Source: Orientallactaga sibirica
Lineage: Eukaryota; Chordata; Mammalia; Rodentia; Dipodidae
Assembly (NCBI GenBank): GCA_036365145.1
Contig: JAEOAD010000018.1
Location: 9,442,001 to 9,506,000 of the forward strand
Direction: 5' to 3'
Length of the DNA stretch: 64,000 bases
Part shown: positions 1-11,086 of the stretch, one piece after another
Position numbering within the stretch: position 1 is the stretch's first letter
Layout of the letters: each line of letters begins with the position of its first letter
The notes under the pieces: generated by a model
Database searches by the model: none
Seen by the model: only the letters and a program-made list of their open reading frames with translations
What the model was told of the DNA's origin: nothing
Position numbers and translations under genes: made by a program

Positions 1-1018
1 GCCCACAATAAAGAGCTTTTCTTGTCATTCAATTTATCTCTGCATTATAAGAGCATGGGGCAAGTATTTAGATACATAATGAAAAAAACATGGTTTGTCC
101 AGTGTCTTGTAACTTAAAAGAAAAGTCCATGTGATTCATTACCATTCATCAGTGTGGGATTGAGTATCTTTGATTTGCTGACACTGTGAACAGTCATGAA
201 ATAGAAAGGGGAGGTCATTTGCTTACAGACCCCAGAATCCTGTGAAGAAAAGAAGAGCTTCCTGTAGTTCTGTAAGCCACACGTGGTCATTTCATGTAAT
301 TGTCTGACCCCCAGTCTTTCAAGAAGAAATAGTGGATGTTTATCAGTTTTCCCTAGAGTTTTTCTTTTTCTTTTTGCGGTGTCCATACTTGGCCATAAAA
401 TTTGCAACAGAAGCAGCCTAATATGAGATCACATTTGGCTTATTTAAGATCTTCCACCAGTTCACTTTTCTCTTTATCAAGAAACTTTCAACAGCCTCAT
501 ATTCAATGAAACAGCTCTGCCTTCCCTGGCAGAAGGTTCCAGAACACAATAGCTAGGCACAGATTTATGAGAAAACTAACAGCTGGCATTTCCCACTGAG
601 GGAACTTGAAAGCACTTATAATAATCCCATGCCTTATTTATCTGTTTTGAAGCTACTGCAAAGGACAGCAACAATCCTCCATCCCTAATGAACCCAGTAA
701 TTCATCAAGATGAAGAGATAAGATTGCCAGGGCCTTAATTACTAGCACCTTGGAAGACACAAAGGCACTGGAAACAGGGTTGGTGGGTGCCAGAGATGGC
801 TGTGGAATGAAATAAAGGGAAAATTCTTGTTCCTTGGGGGAAATTCCCTCCTTTGAAAGAAAGAGAGAGGAAAAAAACAAATATAAAGGGATGCTATTTT
901 TGTGAGATGAATCAGTCCTTGAGCATGACAAAAGTTTTCTGCTTTTCCTGCCTACTTTCACCCTTCTTTTTTTACTGAATACAATTCAAGGGGAAAAGAA
1001 GCATAAATGCTTGGCCTT
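1..1018. other. Low-copy AT-rich DNA, no gene recognised
   Basis: No repeat family or coding exon is recognised. Short open frames exist on both strands but show no domain, no codon regularity and no splice context. It is read as intergenic or intronic sequence. Confidence 0.5.
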
Positions 1019-1073
1019 CAGCATGAATTTTATCCTAACCAATTGAGCTCAGCATGAATTTTATCCTAACCAA
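1019..1073. repeat. 24-bp direct repeat pair
   Basis: A 24-base word beginning CAGCATGAATTTTATC occurs at 1019-1042 and again without mismatch at 1050-1073, separated by 7 bases. It looks like a small local duplication. Confidence 0.85.
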
Positions 1074-1109
1074 GATAGGGTTCAAAATAACATTTATTGA
1101 ATTCTCTCA

Positions 1110-1280
1110 TTATTGTGTTCTCGGTGAGAGCACCTTCACATATCTACAGTCATGTGTATCTGTGTATGTGCAGATGGGCTATATTTCATCCTATTGTGTT
1201 TTCAGTAAGAGTACATGCATATACCTACAGTCATACATACCATATGTGTATGTACATATGGGCTGTATTCTATCTTGTTT
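1110..1280. repeat. Diverged ~80-bp tandem duplication
   Basis: Two neighbouring copies share the order TTGTGTT..., CTACAGTCAT..., GTGTATGT and ATGGGCT. One spans about 1110-1190 and the other about 1192-1278. The unit contains alternating purine-pyrimidine tracts. The overlapping open frames here are by-products of the repeat. Confidence 0.6.
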
Positions 1281-1589
1281 GCCCAGTGTCTTGTAATTTA
1301 AAACATAAGCTAATATGTTTCCTAGGATAAAAAGATAAGGTCATATGTATATGAGAAGTGTGTGTATACATACATATACCTTCATTTATGCATACATGGA
1401 AAGAAAAAGAAGAATAAGAATAATTGCGTATACACACACACTGGTGTAGCAGTTCCTGATTACACATGGAGAATATGTTTCAAAATCTTGAAGCCTCACA
1501 TAATACCAAACGTCATAGATACTGGCCTGTTTTTTCCTATGCAAGTATACTATGATAAAGTTTAATTTATAAATTCTGTGCAACAAGAG

Positions 1590-1890
1590 ATTATTAATAA
1601 TTAAAATAGAATAAATAGCAATATTTCATAATAAAAGTTATTTAAAACTTATGAATTGCTTATATCTAGAATTTTGCATGTAGTGGTTTGGACTGTGGTC
1701 AGCTACAGATAACTGAAACAAGGAAAATAAAGTAAAAACATGGAAAAGAGATGGTGGTTGTATTGTATTGTCATTATAGTTACCCTGAGGCATAATGATT
1801 AATGAAAACTGAATAATATTTATGTGGTCTTGATCTTTATTCTTGTTTATGAAAGAGGAAAATTAAACTGTGACATCCCATTTCCAGAAC
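1590..1890. other. AT-rich spacer
   Basis: No gene or confidently named repeat is seen. The family B L1 3' end begins just after this stretch. Confidence 0.4.
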
Positions 1891-2643
1891 TCGATTGCTG
1901 CCCACAAAGAGCTTGATCTTACCTGCTTGAGGCAAAAGGCAAGACCTACTGCTGAAGACACCATATGCTCTCAACCTAGAAACTGGAGAGACCTGGCTGG
2001 AATCCAGAAGAAAGCCAGTCTCCAGGCAGTTAGCCTCTCTAGTGCTGGAAAGCACTACATGAGCTATGGGGGGAAAGTGGCCAACAATGGTCTGAGCAAC
2101 CAGAGGTCTAAAGTACTCAGAAGCATACACTCTTACAGGATATACACACTAGTACAGTAGTGACACACAACCTTGGTGGGTAACCTATAGCTTTGTGATT
2201 GGCTAAGATATCCACTCAGTGTAAAGGAACCATATCTGGAATTGGGAACCAGATCAGAATCTTGTGGAGACAAATATTATGTCCTCCAGTATCAAGCTGT
2301 CACAAGTCTTTGGCTCAAAAAGGGGTTACATACATCAAATTCTCACTAAATTAATAATGCTTATCCCATTTAAACTATGCTGACTTCACTCTGTTGGAGA
2401 ATCTGTTCTTTTTTTTTTTCAGAAAGAAGTGAGATCCGAGGAGATAAACTACCCCTCACCCTTCAGCCAAGCCACAGCTGAATCCACAAGGAATTTGGGA
2501 GATGAGCAAAAGTGCTGCTTCCATGCTGAACCTGATAATCAGTGCCAGGGCATAGGAGACAGACCCTGAGGATACTCAACACCTACCAAAGCAGAGATCC
2601 AGAGGCTCCTAAGAGCTCATCACTAAAGTAGACTTAAAACTCA

Positions 2644-2954
2644 CCTACAGTTGCTCGTGTAGCACCCTCTGGCACTAGACTAGCTAACTGTCTGAGAACT
2701 GACCCTCTTCCAGATTCTGGCCAGGTCTCTCCGTGTTTGGTCTCACATACATATGCTGTCTTCGACAGTAGGGTCTTACCATTAACCTTTGGTGAGTCAT
2801 CAAGAACTCTGACAGAGTCTGTCTTTTCTGGGAAACCTTGTAGGTGTCTCGGATCAACAGCTCATTGTGGAAGTTAACCCCGTGCTGGCACTGGGAGTTA
2901 TAAGTCTGCACCTAGGAAGATAGATAGATAATATAAAAGGGAAAGTGAGTATAG

Positions 2955-2996
<42 letters not shown>

Positions 2997-3295
2997 AGAA
3001 GCAGGAAAAGATTAAGGTTGGTCTTCATGATGCTCTCTCCTGTTTCCTGTGGTTTGGGTGTTCCCTCTGCTGGCCTGCTGAAGGATCAATGTTTTAGCCT
3101 GTTGTTCAGAGTAAAGGGTTTGAATGTTAGAGTCACAAGTTGGGGCATTATGCACAGAGACTGGGGCCTACCCCTCAGAACTCTTGACTACTCCCACAAT
3201 GCATGACCCACATTCCCCATTGATGAGGGTCACTTTGGAAGAGGGAGGACAGGGAGGAGGACAATGGAGCCAATACTATGAATGTAAAATCAGAA

Positions 3296-3330
<35 letters not shown>

Positions 3331-3340
3331 ACAAACAAAC
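2644..3340 (+). mobile_element. 5'-inverted L1 3'-end insertion inside another L1 3' end
   Basis: The left part, about 2650-2910, reads in the antisense direction of family B (compare 61900-62170). After a (GA)n tract, the right part, about 3110-3340, reads in the sense direction and ends in an (AAAT)n/(AAAC)n tail. The flanking word AAACTCA occurs at 2637-2643 and 3341-3347. Removing the insert restores a continuous family B sequence. This is the structure expected from twin priming during L1 integration. Confidence 0.7.
2954..2992 (+). repeat. (GA)n microsatellite
   Basis: A nearly pure GA dinucleotide run lies at the centre of the 5'-inverted L1 insertion. Confidence 0.95.
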
Positions 3341-3342
3341 AA
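3296..3342 (+). repeat. (AAAT)n/(AAAC)n tail microsatellite
   Basis: A tetranucleotide run forms the A-rich tail of the inserted L1 3' end. Confidence 0.9.
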
Positions 3343-3649
3343 ACTCATGGCTCAGGGAACTTTGCTGAAGAGGGGGAGGAAAGACTGTAAGAGCCACAGG
3401 TTGAGACATCATGCCCAGAGACATTCTCTCCCCCTTCCCCTACTAAATAACTGACTGCTGCTCCCACAATGCATAATCCACAACCTCATGGGGAATAACT
3501 GCAGCCCCACTGAGGAAGGTCCCCAGTGGAGGGGGCATGGATGAGAGATAAAAGGGTATGAACACATAATGTATCTGTACAAAATATGTTGTTAATAATA
3601 ATAACAATAAAGAAAAATATATGATCACATCTGGGCAATAATGAGACTC

Positions 3650-4390
3650 AGTCTTTGTGGGTAAGCAGTGGCTCTCTGACTGGGAACCAAGTCAAAGTCC
3701 TATGGAGATGAGGATTATAGACTTCAGTGGATGCTCCCACTAGTCTTTGGCCAAAAGGGAGGCTATACCCATCAAAATCTCTCTTAACTAAATATGCCTA
3801 TCCTCTTTAATCCATACTGTTCTCACTCTCTGTCGGAGAAATGGTCCTTTCTTTTACAGAAGGCAGTGAAAACCTGGGAGAACCAAAATCATTAACATTA
3901 CAAGAAAATATAGCTGACTCCTTATCATGTGACGAGCCACCTCTTGCACTTCAGCCAAGTTCCAGGTGAAACCACAGAGGAATTGGTGAGTTAAGCATGA
4001 GTGCTGCTTCCACAAACAGCCTGACAACCTGAATCAGGGTGATGGCAATAGACACTGAGGACATTCCAAACATATCAAAGCAGAAATCCACATTATTTCT
4101 GAAAGGTTAACATTTAAGTATACTTACAACATACCTGCCAAGATTCAGTGAACATTATGGAAGAAAGGGTGGAAATATTTTAAAAGCCACAGGGTGTGAA
4201 GGAGTATCCAAAGACATTGCTCCACACACACACAATGACAGACTTCAGTTCTCATAACTCATAACCCATAACTCCATGGTAAATACCATTAATCCCACTA
4301 AAGAGGGTCCTCAGTGGAAAGGGAGCAGGGAGGTAGAGAAGGGGACCAACAATAATTTATCTATACAATAAAGCTTCTAATAAATGAAAT
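3650..4390 (+). mobile_element. L1 3' end, family B-related, 5'-truncated
   Basis: It follows the same order of words as 2160-2640 plus 3340-3615: ACTGGGAACCA, AAGGGAGGCTATACC, CTTCAGCCAAG, a GAGTGCTGCTTCC block, then the terminal GGTCCTCAGTGGAA block and AATAAA-rich end. It is more diverged than the copy before it. No ORF2 remains. Confidence 0.7.
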
Positions 4391-5210
4391 ACAGAATTTT
4401 CTTGAAAAATGTTTGAAGTCTCAGTTTAATAGAACATGAAGAAAATAATGGCTACATTATACCAATTCTAAACTTAAATTTCCCAAGTGATATGTTGTGT
4501 TATTCACTGATGTGTGCCCAGCATACAGGTGTGTAATAGAGATTTGTTGAATAGATTTTATTCAGGGTTTTTCTGTGTATGATCTGTGATCTGACCTGAC
4601 CTGCCAGTCTGGACAAGTAGATACAAGGAGCATATTATAATCTGTCTGCAGGTATTGACCTCAGATTGTCACATAGAAACCAAAGGGAGGACCTGTGGTG
4701 AAAGAGACCATGGCTGGTGGTGCCTTCTGAAGACATCAAACCAGCATGCACTAAGTAAGGAAGACTTCCCTGAAGAGTCAGTTCCATGTATCTCTGCCCT
4801 CCTCATTTGCCACCATAGCACTGTACTATATTTTCTTCATAATTCTTGCCACAATAAATGATATTAATCAACTCCAAAATTTAAACTGTTACATAATTAA
4901 AATGAAGTAACTATTCCACATGGTTTCTAAATATCATCAGACTTTCCTTTAATGGTTTTTGAAAATCAAAATAATATAAATAATTATAAAATAATTATAA
5001 ATACGAAATAATTATAAAAACAGTGCTCTGATGTTCGTACTACTAAAAGAGCCCAGCAGAAGGTAAAAGAGGACATGCAGACACAGTGAGTGCATGCTCT
5101 CCTAAACAATGAGAGGTGGGGCTGGGATCTGAGCTCAGCCAATCCAGCTCCATAGTCCTCAGTTCCACTCTGTGCTGCCTCACTCACTCCTGGAAGCAGC
5201 TTTCAAGAGA
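4390..5210. other. AT-rich DNA, no gene recognised
   Basis: No repeat family could be named with confidence. Short open frames (4655-4861 plus, 4984-5187 minus) show no domain. Confidence 0.4.
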
Positions 5211-5214
5211 CCTG

Positions 5215-5560
5215 CTTTTCTGTGGCTGTTGTAAGAAAATGAGTTTAGTGGCTTAAAGCAAAGGTTTACATGTCACAGTTCTGGAGTCCACAAGCCTAAA
5301 ACGGTCTCCTACCACTAAAATAAAGGTATCAGTAGGACTGAATTCCTATTGAATTTTATTTTATTTTGTCTTTTCTAGAAGTTAGTAGCTGATTGCATCC
5401 TTTGGCTGATAGCCTCTTTCCGTTTTTAAGATCAGTCATGGGTCATGGCTGATGGTGTCACTTTGACCAGGCTATATACATCTGATATTAAATCTCCTCC
5501 CTTTTTCTAACCCTTTGTGGTCATATTAGGTCCACCCAGGTAATTCTGGGAGGGCAACCA
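5215..5560 (-). mobile_element. Old MaLR-type LTR remnant (MLT1-like)
   Basis: The segment ...GTGGCTTAAA..., CACAGTTCTGGAGTCC... and a TTAGGTCCACCCAGG end follow the order of antisense MLT-class LTRs common to mammals. It is highly diverged. The class assignment is from memory. Confidence 0.4.
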
Positions 5561-5776
5561 TAGTTCAGCAACTCAATCATTTCTAAAAAGTCCCATGTGG
5601 CAGGAAGCACTTCACAGATTTGGAGGTTTTGGACTTAGAAGCCAATGGGGGAGCATTCTTCTGCCTATTACACCAGGTGTTTGAATTCCACAGTTTGTGA
5701 GAGAATATGTCAAGTAGGTAATATTTTTCAAAATATAATACATATGCATATTCATATACATACACACATACATGCA

Positions 5777-5805
5777 TACACACACACACACACACACACA
5801 CACAT
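5777..5805 (+). repeat. (CA)n microsatellite
   Basis: An uninterrupted CA run follows a degenerate CATA/CACA region. Confidence 0.95.
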
Positions 5806-5984
5806 ATTCTATCTCTGAGAATTCATGTTTTGGAGATGTGTACACATTCATGTATGTCTGCCACAAAGTTAACTGCAGTAAACATGAAGGACTCCTCAGG
5901 TCTATCAAGGGCATGTAATGTGGGGAGTGACAGCCTGCCTTCCTCTGTCCGTTCCTGTTTCTCTTCTCCTGCTGCAGTCCCAGT

Positions 5985-6285
5985 GATGTCCTTGCTTCAT
6001 CTCATACTTAGACCTTGGACCTTTGCTCTCTGAAAATGTCACTCTGTCATCAGTCTCAAACCACATTTCTTAACTATTCTCACCATTCTCTGTTATAGTG
6101 ATTTCATCTAAAGTATCTGGCATTCAGTTGTTGACAAACTTCTTATCCCTCTGCAACACTAGAACATAAGCAAGCTCTTTGAGAGGAACAGTATTGGCAT
6201 GTAGATGGATCTGCAACACCTGGGATAATACCTGCCTTTACTAGGAACCCAAAATTGGTGGAATAAGTGAAATGAATGGAGGCAG
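5985..6285 (+). mobile_element. L2 LINE 3'-end fragment
   Basis: It follows the L2 3' consensus order: GTCACTCTGTCATC, later CTAGAACATAAGCAAGCTC, GAGAGGAACAGT, and a final GGTGGAATAAGTGAAATGAATG. It is old and non-coding. Confidence 0.6.
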
Positions 6286-6344
6286 ACAGTAAAAAAAAAC
6301 AAATGAAAAGATGGCTAGGATAGATTAAGTGAATAAAAAGGCAA

Positions 6345-6485
6345 GCTGACTCCCACAGAGGTGAGGTACACTTGTAATCCCAGCTACTTGGGATGCTGAA
6401 GCAGGGAGATTACTTGGGCCAGAGAACCTGAGCAACATCACCACAGTGAGACCCAGCCTGGAAGTAAAGACCACCACCACCAACA
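6345..6485 (+). mobile_element. Old 7SL-derived SINE (B1/Alu-like monomer)
   Basis: Contains TGTAATCCCAGCTACTTGG followed by a GCAGGGAGATTACTTGGGCC block and AGTGAGACCCAGCCTGG, the order of the 7SL Alu domain. It is more diverged than the young B1 copies in this window. Confidence 0.65.
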
Positions 6486-6540
6486 GAAAGTTACAGTCTC
6501 TATCACATCATGTCTCCTTTCATCAGAGGCTCCCAAACTT

Positions 6541-6562
6541 TATATATATATATATATATATA
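6541..6562. repeat. (TA)n microsatellite
   Basis: Eleven TA dinucleotides in a row. Confidence 0.95.
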
Positions 6563-6574
6563 ATTTCCCAATGA

Positions 6575-6755
6575 AAATGACTAGGGGAAGGGAGAGGACT
6601 AGCAGCAGGGGCAAAAAGGAAAGTGGTAATAAAGGGAGGGAATGGAAGGACATGGATATAACCAAAGTACATGAGATACTTCAAAGAAATGGTCTATATG
6701 AAACACATTCTATGTATAATAATACATGCCAATAAAAATGTATTACCAAGTGGCT
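6575..6755 (+). mobile_element. Old rodent L1 3' UTR fragment
   Basis: A purine-rich block (GGGAAGGGAGAGG ... GGGAGGGAATGGAAGG) is followed by CAAAGTACATGAGATA, GAAACACATTCTATGTATAAT and CCAATAAAAATGT. This is the order of Lx-type rodent L1 3' ends. It is 5'-truncated. Confidence 0.55.
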
Positions 6756-7100
6756 GTAGAGATGGGTAAGAGTGCTTGCTGCCCGAGCATGAACACCTTA
6801 ATTGAATATCCAGCACTCACCTGAAAAGCTGGGAATGGCCACACATATCTATAAACCTTGTGCTGAAGTGGCCTGAGACAGGAGAGTTGCTAGAATATCC
6901 AGACTGACTGAAAAAATGCACTTCCAGTTTTGTTGAGAGATTCTATCTCAAAGAAATAATTCAACAGAACAATAGAGCAGAATACTAATGTTCTCCTCTG
7001 ACCTGTGCATGTATGCACATGGAGAACACACATGTACATACACCAAACACTCACATGCACACACACAAAATAAAATAGAGGAAAGAAATGCATAGTCAAA
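6756..7100 (+). mobile_element. B4-like composite SINE
   Basis: The tRNA-like head GTGGCTGTAGAGATGGGTAA is joined to a B1-like body (AAAGCTGGGAATGGCCACAC..., GAGACAGGAGAGTTGC, TCTATCTCAAAGAAA) and a CA-rich tail (GTGCATGTATGCACATGGAG) ending in poly-A. That head-body-tail order is diagnostic of B4. Confidence 0.75.
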
Positions 7101-7234
7101 AAAAAGAAAAAGCTAATGGCATATCTAATTAAAATATTTCCTGAATATAAATTAATTGGTCAATATATAGCCAAATGCCCATAAATATTATGACAACTGT
7201 GTAAAAAATATATGTATATGAACACACACATATA

Positions 7235-7440
7235 ATTTTTTTTTCAATATTTTCTTTATTTAAGAGAGAGAGAGTGAGTGATTATGAGCATGCTAGGTCC
7301 TCTTGCTGCTGCAAACGATCTCCAGACACATGTACCACTTTGTGCACCTGGTTTTACATGGGTACTGAGGAATCAAACCCACCTCATCAGGCTTTACAAG
7401 CAAGCACTTTTAACTGCTGAGTGATGCTCTGTCCTGCTCC
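7235..7440 (-). mobile_element. tRNA-derived B2-like SINE
   Basis: On the minus strand: tRNA-like head (right end), GCATCTGG-type body, and a poly-A/(AAAT) tail seen here as poly-T at the left. It is moderately diverged. Confidence 0.8.
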
Positions 7441-7800
7441 TATTTGTTTGTATTTATGAATGTTAGCTGTGATCTAGTTGTAACTTTTGTTATCTTATCT
7501 ATTAGTTCTTAGTTAAAATAAATAACCAGCATGTATCTTTTAGGCAGCCAGAAAGATCAAATAAAAAGATTAGAAGGATTTTATTAGATTATAGTTAGAA
7601 CTTAGAGCACTTAAAAGAAGAGAGTAGAGAGTACAGAGAGCTCCTGCCCATGACAAAGCAGGAGTGGGGTAAAGCCCACCTAGAGACCCACACTGTGATC
7701 TGTTAAGGGTTCTAAGTGGGGGCTTTGCTAATTAGTCCTGAAGCCAAGTTCCTAGGTCTGAATGGGGAGCTGAGTTTATCAGTCCACTTAATCAGATTGT

Positions 7801-7809
7801 TAAAAGATT

Positions 7810-7852
<43 letters not shown>

Positions 7853-8036
7853 TGAGAGACAGAGAGACAGGGAGAGAAAGTGAGAATGGGTGTGCCAGGG
7901 TCTCTAGCCACTGAAAATGAACTCCAGACGCATGCACCACCATTTGCATCTGGCTTATGTGGCACCTGGAGAATTGATCCCAGGTCAGTATGCTTCACAG
8001 GTGAACACCTTAATCGCTAAGCTATCTCTCCAGCCC
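7801..8036 (-). mobile_element. tRNA-derived B2-like SINE with TSD
   Basis: The antisense head ends ...CTATCTCTCCAGCCC at 8036. The (TTTA)n tail at 7808-7852 is the A-rich tail. A 12-13 bp duplication with one mismatch flanks it: TTAATCAGATTGT at 7788-7800 and TTAACCAGATTT from 8037. Confidence 0.9.
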
Positions 8037-8149
8037 TTAACCAGATTTTTACATAGGGTGAATCCAACTTTGTAATATAGGATAAATGTGCATTATTATA
8101 ACATGCAAACCAATCAGCCTGACCTTAATAATGTATACAAGACAACTAC

Positions 8150-8535
8150 AAATACATCAGCAAAGAAATTTATTCAAAATTGTCCAAGTTGTCCTATACA
8201 TGATAGCTAAAAAGAGGAAAAAATGGAGATGCCCATTAACAGAGGAAACAATCACATTGTAGACTATCCATACAACATCACATCATGAAAAGAGAACAAG
8301 CTATAATACAAGCAATGACATGGATGAGTCTCCAAGACACTGATAAAAGAAGATAGATGTAAAGACATAAATGAATGTGTTTCATAGTATAACACCTATC
8401 TACATTTCAAGAATATGCAAATTAATCCATGATGATGGAAATCAGAGTAGTCATTATTTTTTAGTAGATTTAAATAGAGTGTGTAGGCAAGGATTTTCTG
8501 GAACAGTAAATTCCATATATTGATTAGATGGAAGT
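8150..8535 (+). mobile_element. Old L1 fragment (ORF2 C-terminus and start of 3' UTR)
   Basis: The order matches the sense strand of mammalian L1 ends: ATAGCTAAAAAGAGGAAA, GATGCCCATTAACAGAGG, CATGGATGAGTCTCC, then CATGATGATGGAAATCAGAG. The reading frame is broken. It predates the rodent-specific L1s here. Confidence 0.65.
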
Positions 8536-8539
8536 TAAA

Positions 8540-9300
8540 ATGATGTAAGGATTAGGAAAAAAACATCAAGTCATTGTTAGTAACTAAAATTAAGTAAAAT
8601 TAATTACTGCTCATAGTAATAAAACTGCTTTGGTAGAAAGTTAGTCTTCTTGATTTTCCCATGTTAGTATATTATAAATTAAACATAAATTTCAACTTCT
8701 CTTTTTCCTTACATTTCTCTTACATTGTAATAGCAGTACATTTGCACTATTCTTTATGAAAAAAAAAAGAACCATCTGTTTATCATAACCCATGAGCAAA
8801 TTCTTTCATGAACATAAAACTTGAAGGAAGTTCTTGGCATTGAACAGGAGAGTATTCTGGTCGAATGTATACAATCTAATAAAACACACTGCTTCTGTCT
8901 AGGGAATATATTAGCCAAAATCTCATTCATATTAAAAAGTACTAGGCATTCAAAAAATCTTTATGTGTCACTAAAATGGCAGCAAAGGTGAGATAATTTT
9001 TGGTATTGCTACATTTTGCAGAAACTACACACCTTATATTGCTTCCTCCCTTGCCCTCTTTCATCTCAGAGAGCATTGTTTACTCCAGAAGCTTTCCTTG
9101 GCATATGGTAGTTCTCATCCTCAAGCAGAACAAAATGGTATCATATAGTCACTATATTTGAAATACATTTATTACCCTGTACCTGAAGTCATGTCTTCTT
9201 ATTCTCATTGTTTGGGATCCTGAGCTTGCCTGGGCTTGACGGGATAGACTGAACTCAGTAAACATATAATGAAGTTCAGTGTCTGGACTCAGAAATGATC
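8540..9300. other. Unassigned AT-rich DNA
   Basis: No exon or nameable repeat is seen. The part near 9040-9190 might be a very old LINE remnant, but this is too weak to call. Confidence 0.35.
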
Positions 9301-9339
9301 CTGATATCAGAGAGAGCCCTATGAGATTAGACCTCTCAA

Positions 9340-9990
9340 AGCACTAACTCTCAAGTCTCATGTTCTTATTCACATTAACAAAAATTAAGAATGTAGAAAC
9401 ATAAAGGTAAATTATGAAATTTATTTTAAGGAGAGTAAAAAGGGAAATCAAAGCATCTTTCCCAAGCAAAAATAAATTTTCCCTCTTCCCAGCTGGGAAG
9501 CAGGAGACAAGACCAAGGACATGCCTCTCACATAGGGAAGGAGAGAAGAAAGGCCAAGAAGCTAAGGGGTAAGGGGCGAAGAAGAAGAACAAGGGACTAA
9601 GGGATTAAAAGAAGCTTACACATGGACCTCAGGTTCAATTATAAGGATCAGATATCCAATAAGAGTGAGCCTCATTGTGGGATCAGATGTGTCAGGGAGG
9701 GACCTGATTGGTTGGTGTGTTCAAGAGACTGATCAGGAAAGGCTACCCCACAGGTGTTAGACCCAGGAAAAGTTGAGAAAGAAGGAGGAAGCTGACTCTG
9801 GTGTTGTTGATTACAGACATCTTGGATGAAACTGAATTCTAGTTGTACCAGGGTAGGCAAGGTATAATCCATGTGTCTCTGGGCCAGTCCTTAGCTAAAT
9901 GCCTACTAGGAGAGAGCTACCTTGCTCCTAATCCATGTTACTTTCATTTTATCTAGTTCCCAATATACTTTAATTTATTTGGGAGAAAAT
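9340..9990 (-). mobile_element. LTR-like element, copy 1 of a family shared with 23850-24600
   Basis: Shared landmarks in the same order as the second copy: an A-rich block with ATTTATTTTAAGG, then GGATCAGATATCCAATAAG, CCTGATTGGTTGGTGTG and GGAGGAAGCTG. The reversed AATAAA-like signal near the left and the CCAAT-box-like GATTGGTT to the right suggest a minus-strand solitary LTR. No LTR termini or TSD were established. Confidence 0.5.
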
Positions 9991-10222
9991 TTTAATCCCT
10001 TACAATGTAAACAGTGTTTTGAGGATCAGGTTCCCTCTATTCTTCATTTTAGTTCTTAAATCAGATACTTGCAAGACTTACCTTTTTATTCCTGCTCTCT
10101 TCAATGTTTTCTTTTCAAAACAGTTACATGTGCAGCCCTCTGTGACCTTTATTTAACCAAATTTCATAGAATTGTAAACTACTTCATGATGACTCAAAAA
10201 GAGGTATGTAAAAACAGCTCAA

Positions 10223-10449
10223 GGGCTGGAGAAATGGCTTAGCTGTTAAGGCATTTGCCTGAGAAGCCAAAGGATCCCAGTTCAATTCTCAGGACCCATG
10301 TAAGCCAGATGCAAGAGGGGCACATGCATCTGGAGTTCATTTGCAGTGGCTATAGGTTCTGGCATGCCCATTCTCTCTCTGTCTGTCTGTCATCTATCTC
10401 TCTCTCGCTCTGCTTACAAATAAATAAATAAAAATTTAAAAAAAAAAAC
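10223..10449 (+). mobile_element. tRNA-derived B2-like SINE
   Basis: Starts GGGCTGGAGAAATGGCTTAG. It has the GATGCAAGAGGGGCACATGC and CTGGAGTTCATTTGCAGTGG body, a pyrimidine-rich TCTCTGTCTGTC stretch and an AAATAAATAAA tail. Confidence 0.92.
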
Positions 10450-10536
10450 TGCTTAGGAAAAAGTATTCCAATTTTTAGGAAACAATATTAATTCCTTCCT
10501 ATCCTCTATACAGGTACTTAAATAGAAAATACCTTT

Positions 10537-11069
10537 GAGGGTATGACAGAGGTGTTTCAGTGTTGGGCACTCCTCCATCCCTTCTTCTCAGCACTATGTT
10601 GCCTTTTGGGTCATCCCAGTGGTCATCACCATCTGAAAAGAGAAGCTTCTCTAACCAGAAGTGAGAGTAGCATTAATATGTGAATATGAACATTAAGTGT
10701 AGTGCTTTCAGGGCAGCTTGGTGGGAACTCTGTCATACCCTTCAAGGCTCAGGGACCATTGCGGAAGAGGGGTGGATAGGTGGAAGAGCCAAAGGAAGGG
10801 TATGACTTCTTACAATGCAAGTGCCCAGACAGAAATTGGCCTTGATATCCATGACCTTGCAGTGCCTAGCAATACTTTCGCAAGACCCTCAAAATAGAAG
10901 AAAAAGATGATGACATAAAATTAAAAGAGATACTAATGGAGAGAGGGAGGGGATATGATGGAGATTGGAGTTCTAAAGTTGAATGGGGGAGGGGAGGGAA
11001 ATATCATGTGTTCTTTTTGTATGTAAGTATAGTTGTCAAAAAAAATAATTTAAAAAAACCTTAAGAAAA
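10537..11069 (+). mobile_element. Family A L1-like 3' end with 5' inversion and 17-bp TSD
   Basis: The left part, 10537 to about 10727, is antisense to family A (same words as 19195-19380). The right part, about 10728-11069, is sense (same words as 43350-43670) and ends in an A-rich tail. A perfect 17-bp duplication, AAATAGAAAATACCTTT, flanks the whole unit at 10520-10536 and 11070-11086. Both halves are therefore one integration event, of the twin-priming type. It is non-coding. Confidence 0.92.
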
Positions 11070-11086
11070 AAATAGAAAATACCTTT

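Larger units (their letters stand above)
1895..3620 (+). mobile_element. L1 3' end, family B, interrupted by a later insertion
   Basis: The sequence matches the reverse complement of 61080-62170, itself the 3' end of a minus-strand L1. It is 5'-truncated. It runs 1895-2643, is interrupted, and resumes at about 3341 with the expected next words (CTCATGGCTCAGGG). It ends in an A/T-rich tail with AATAA repeats near 3595-3617. It is non-coding and represents L1 3' UTR. Confidence 0.75.

Noticed and set aside
7808..7852. CRISPR-like or satellite array
   Set aside because: It is a plain (TTTA)n SINE tail. No repeat-spacer structure exists anywhere in the window.
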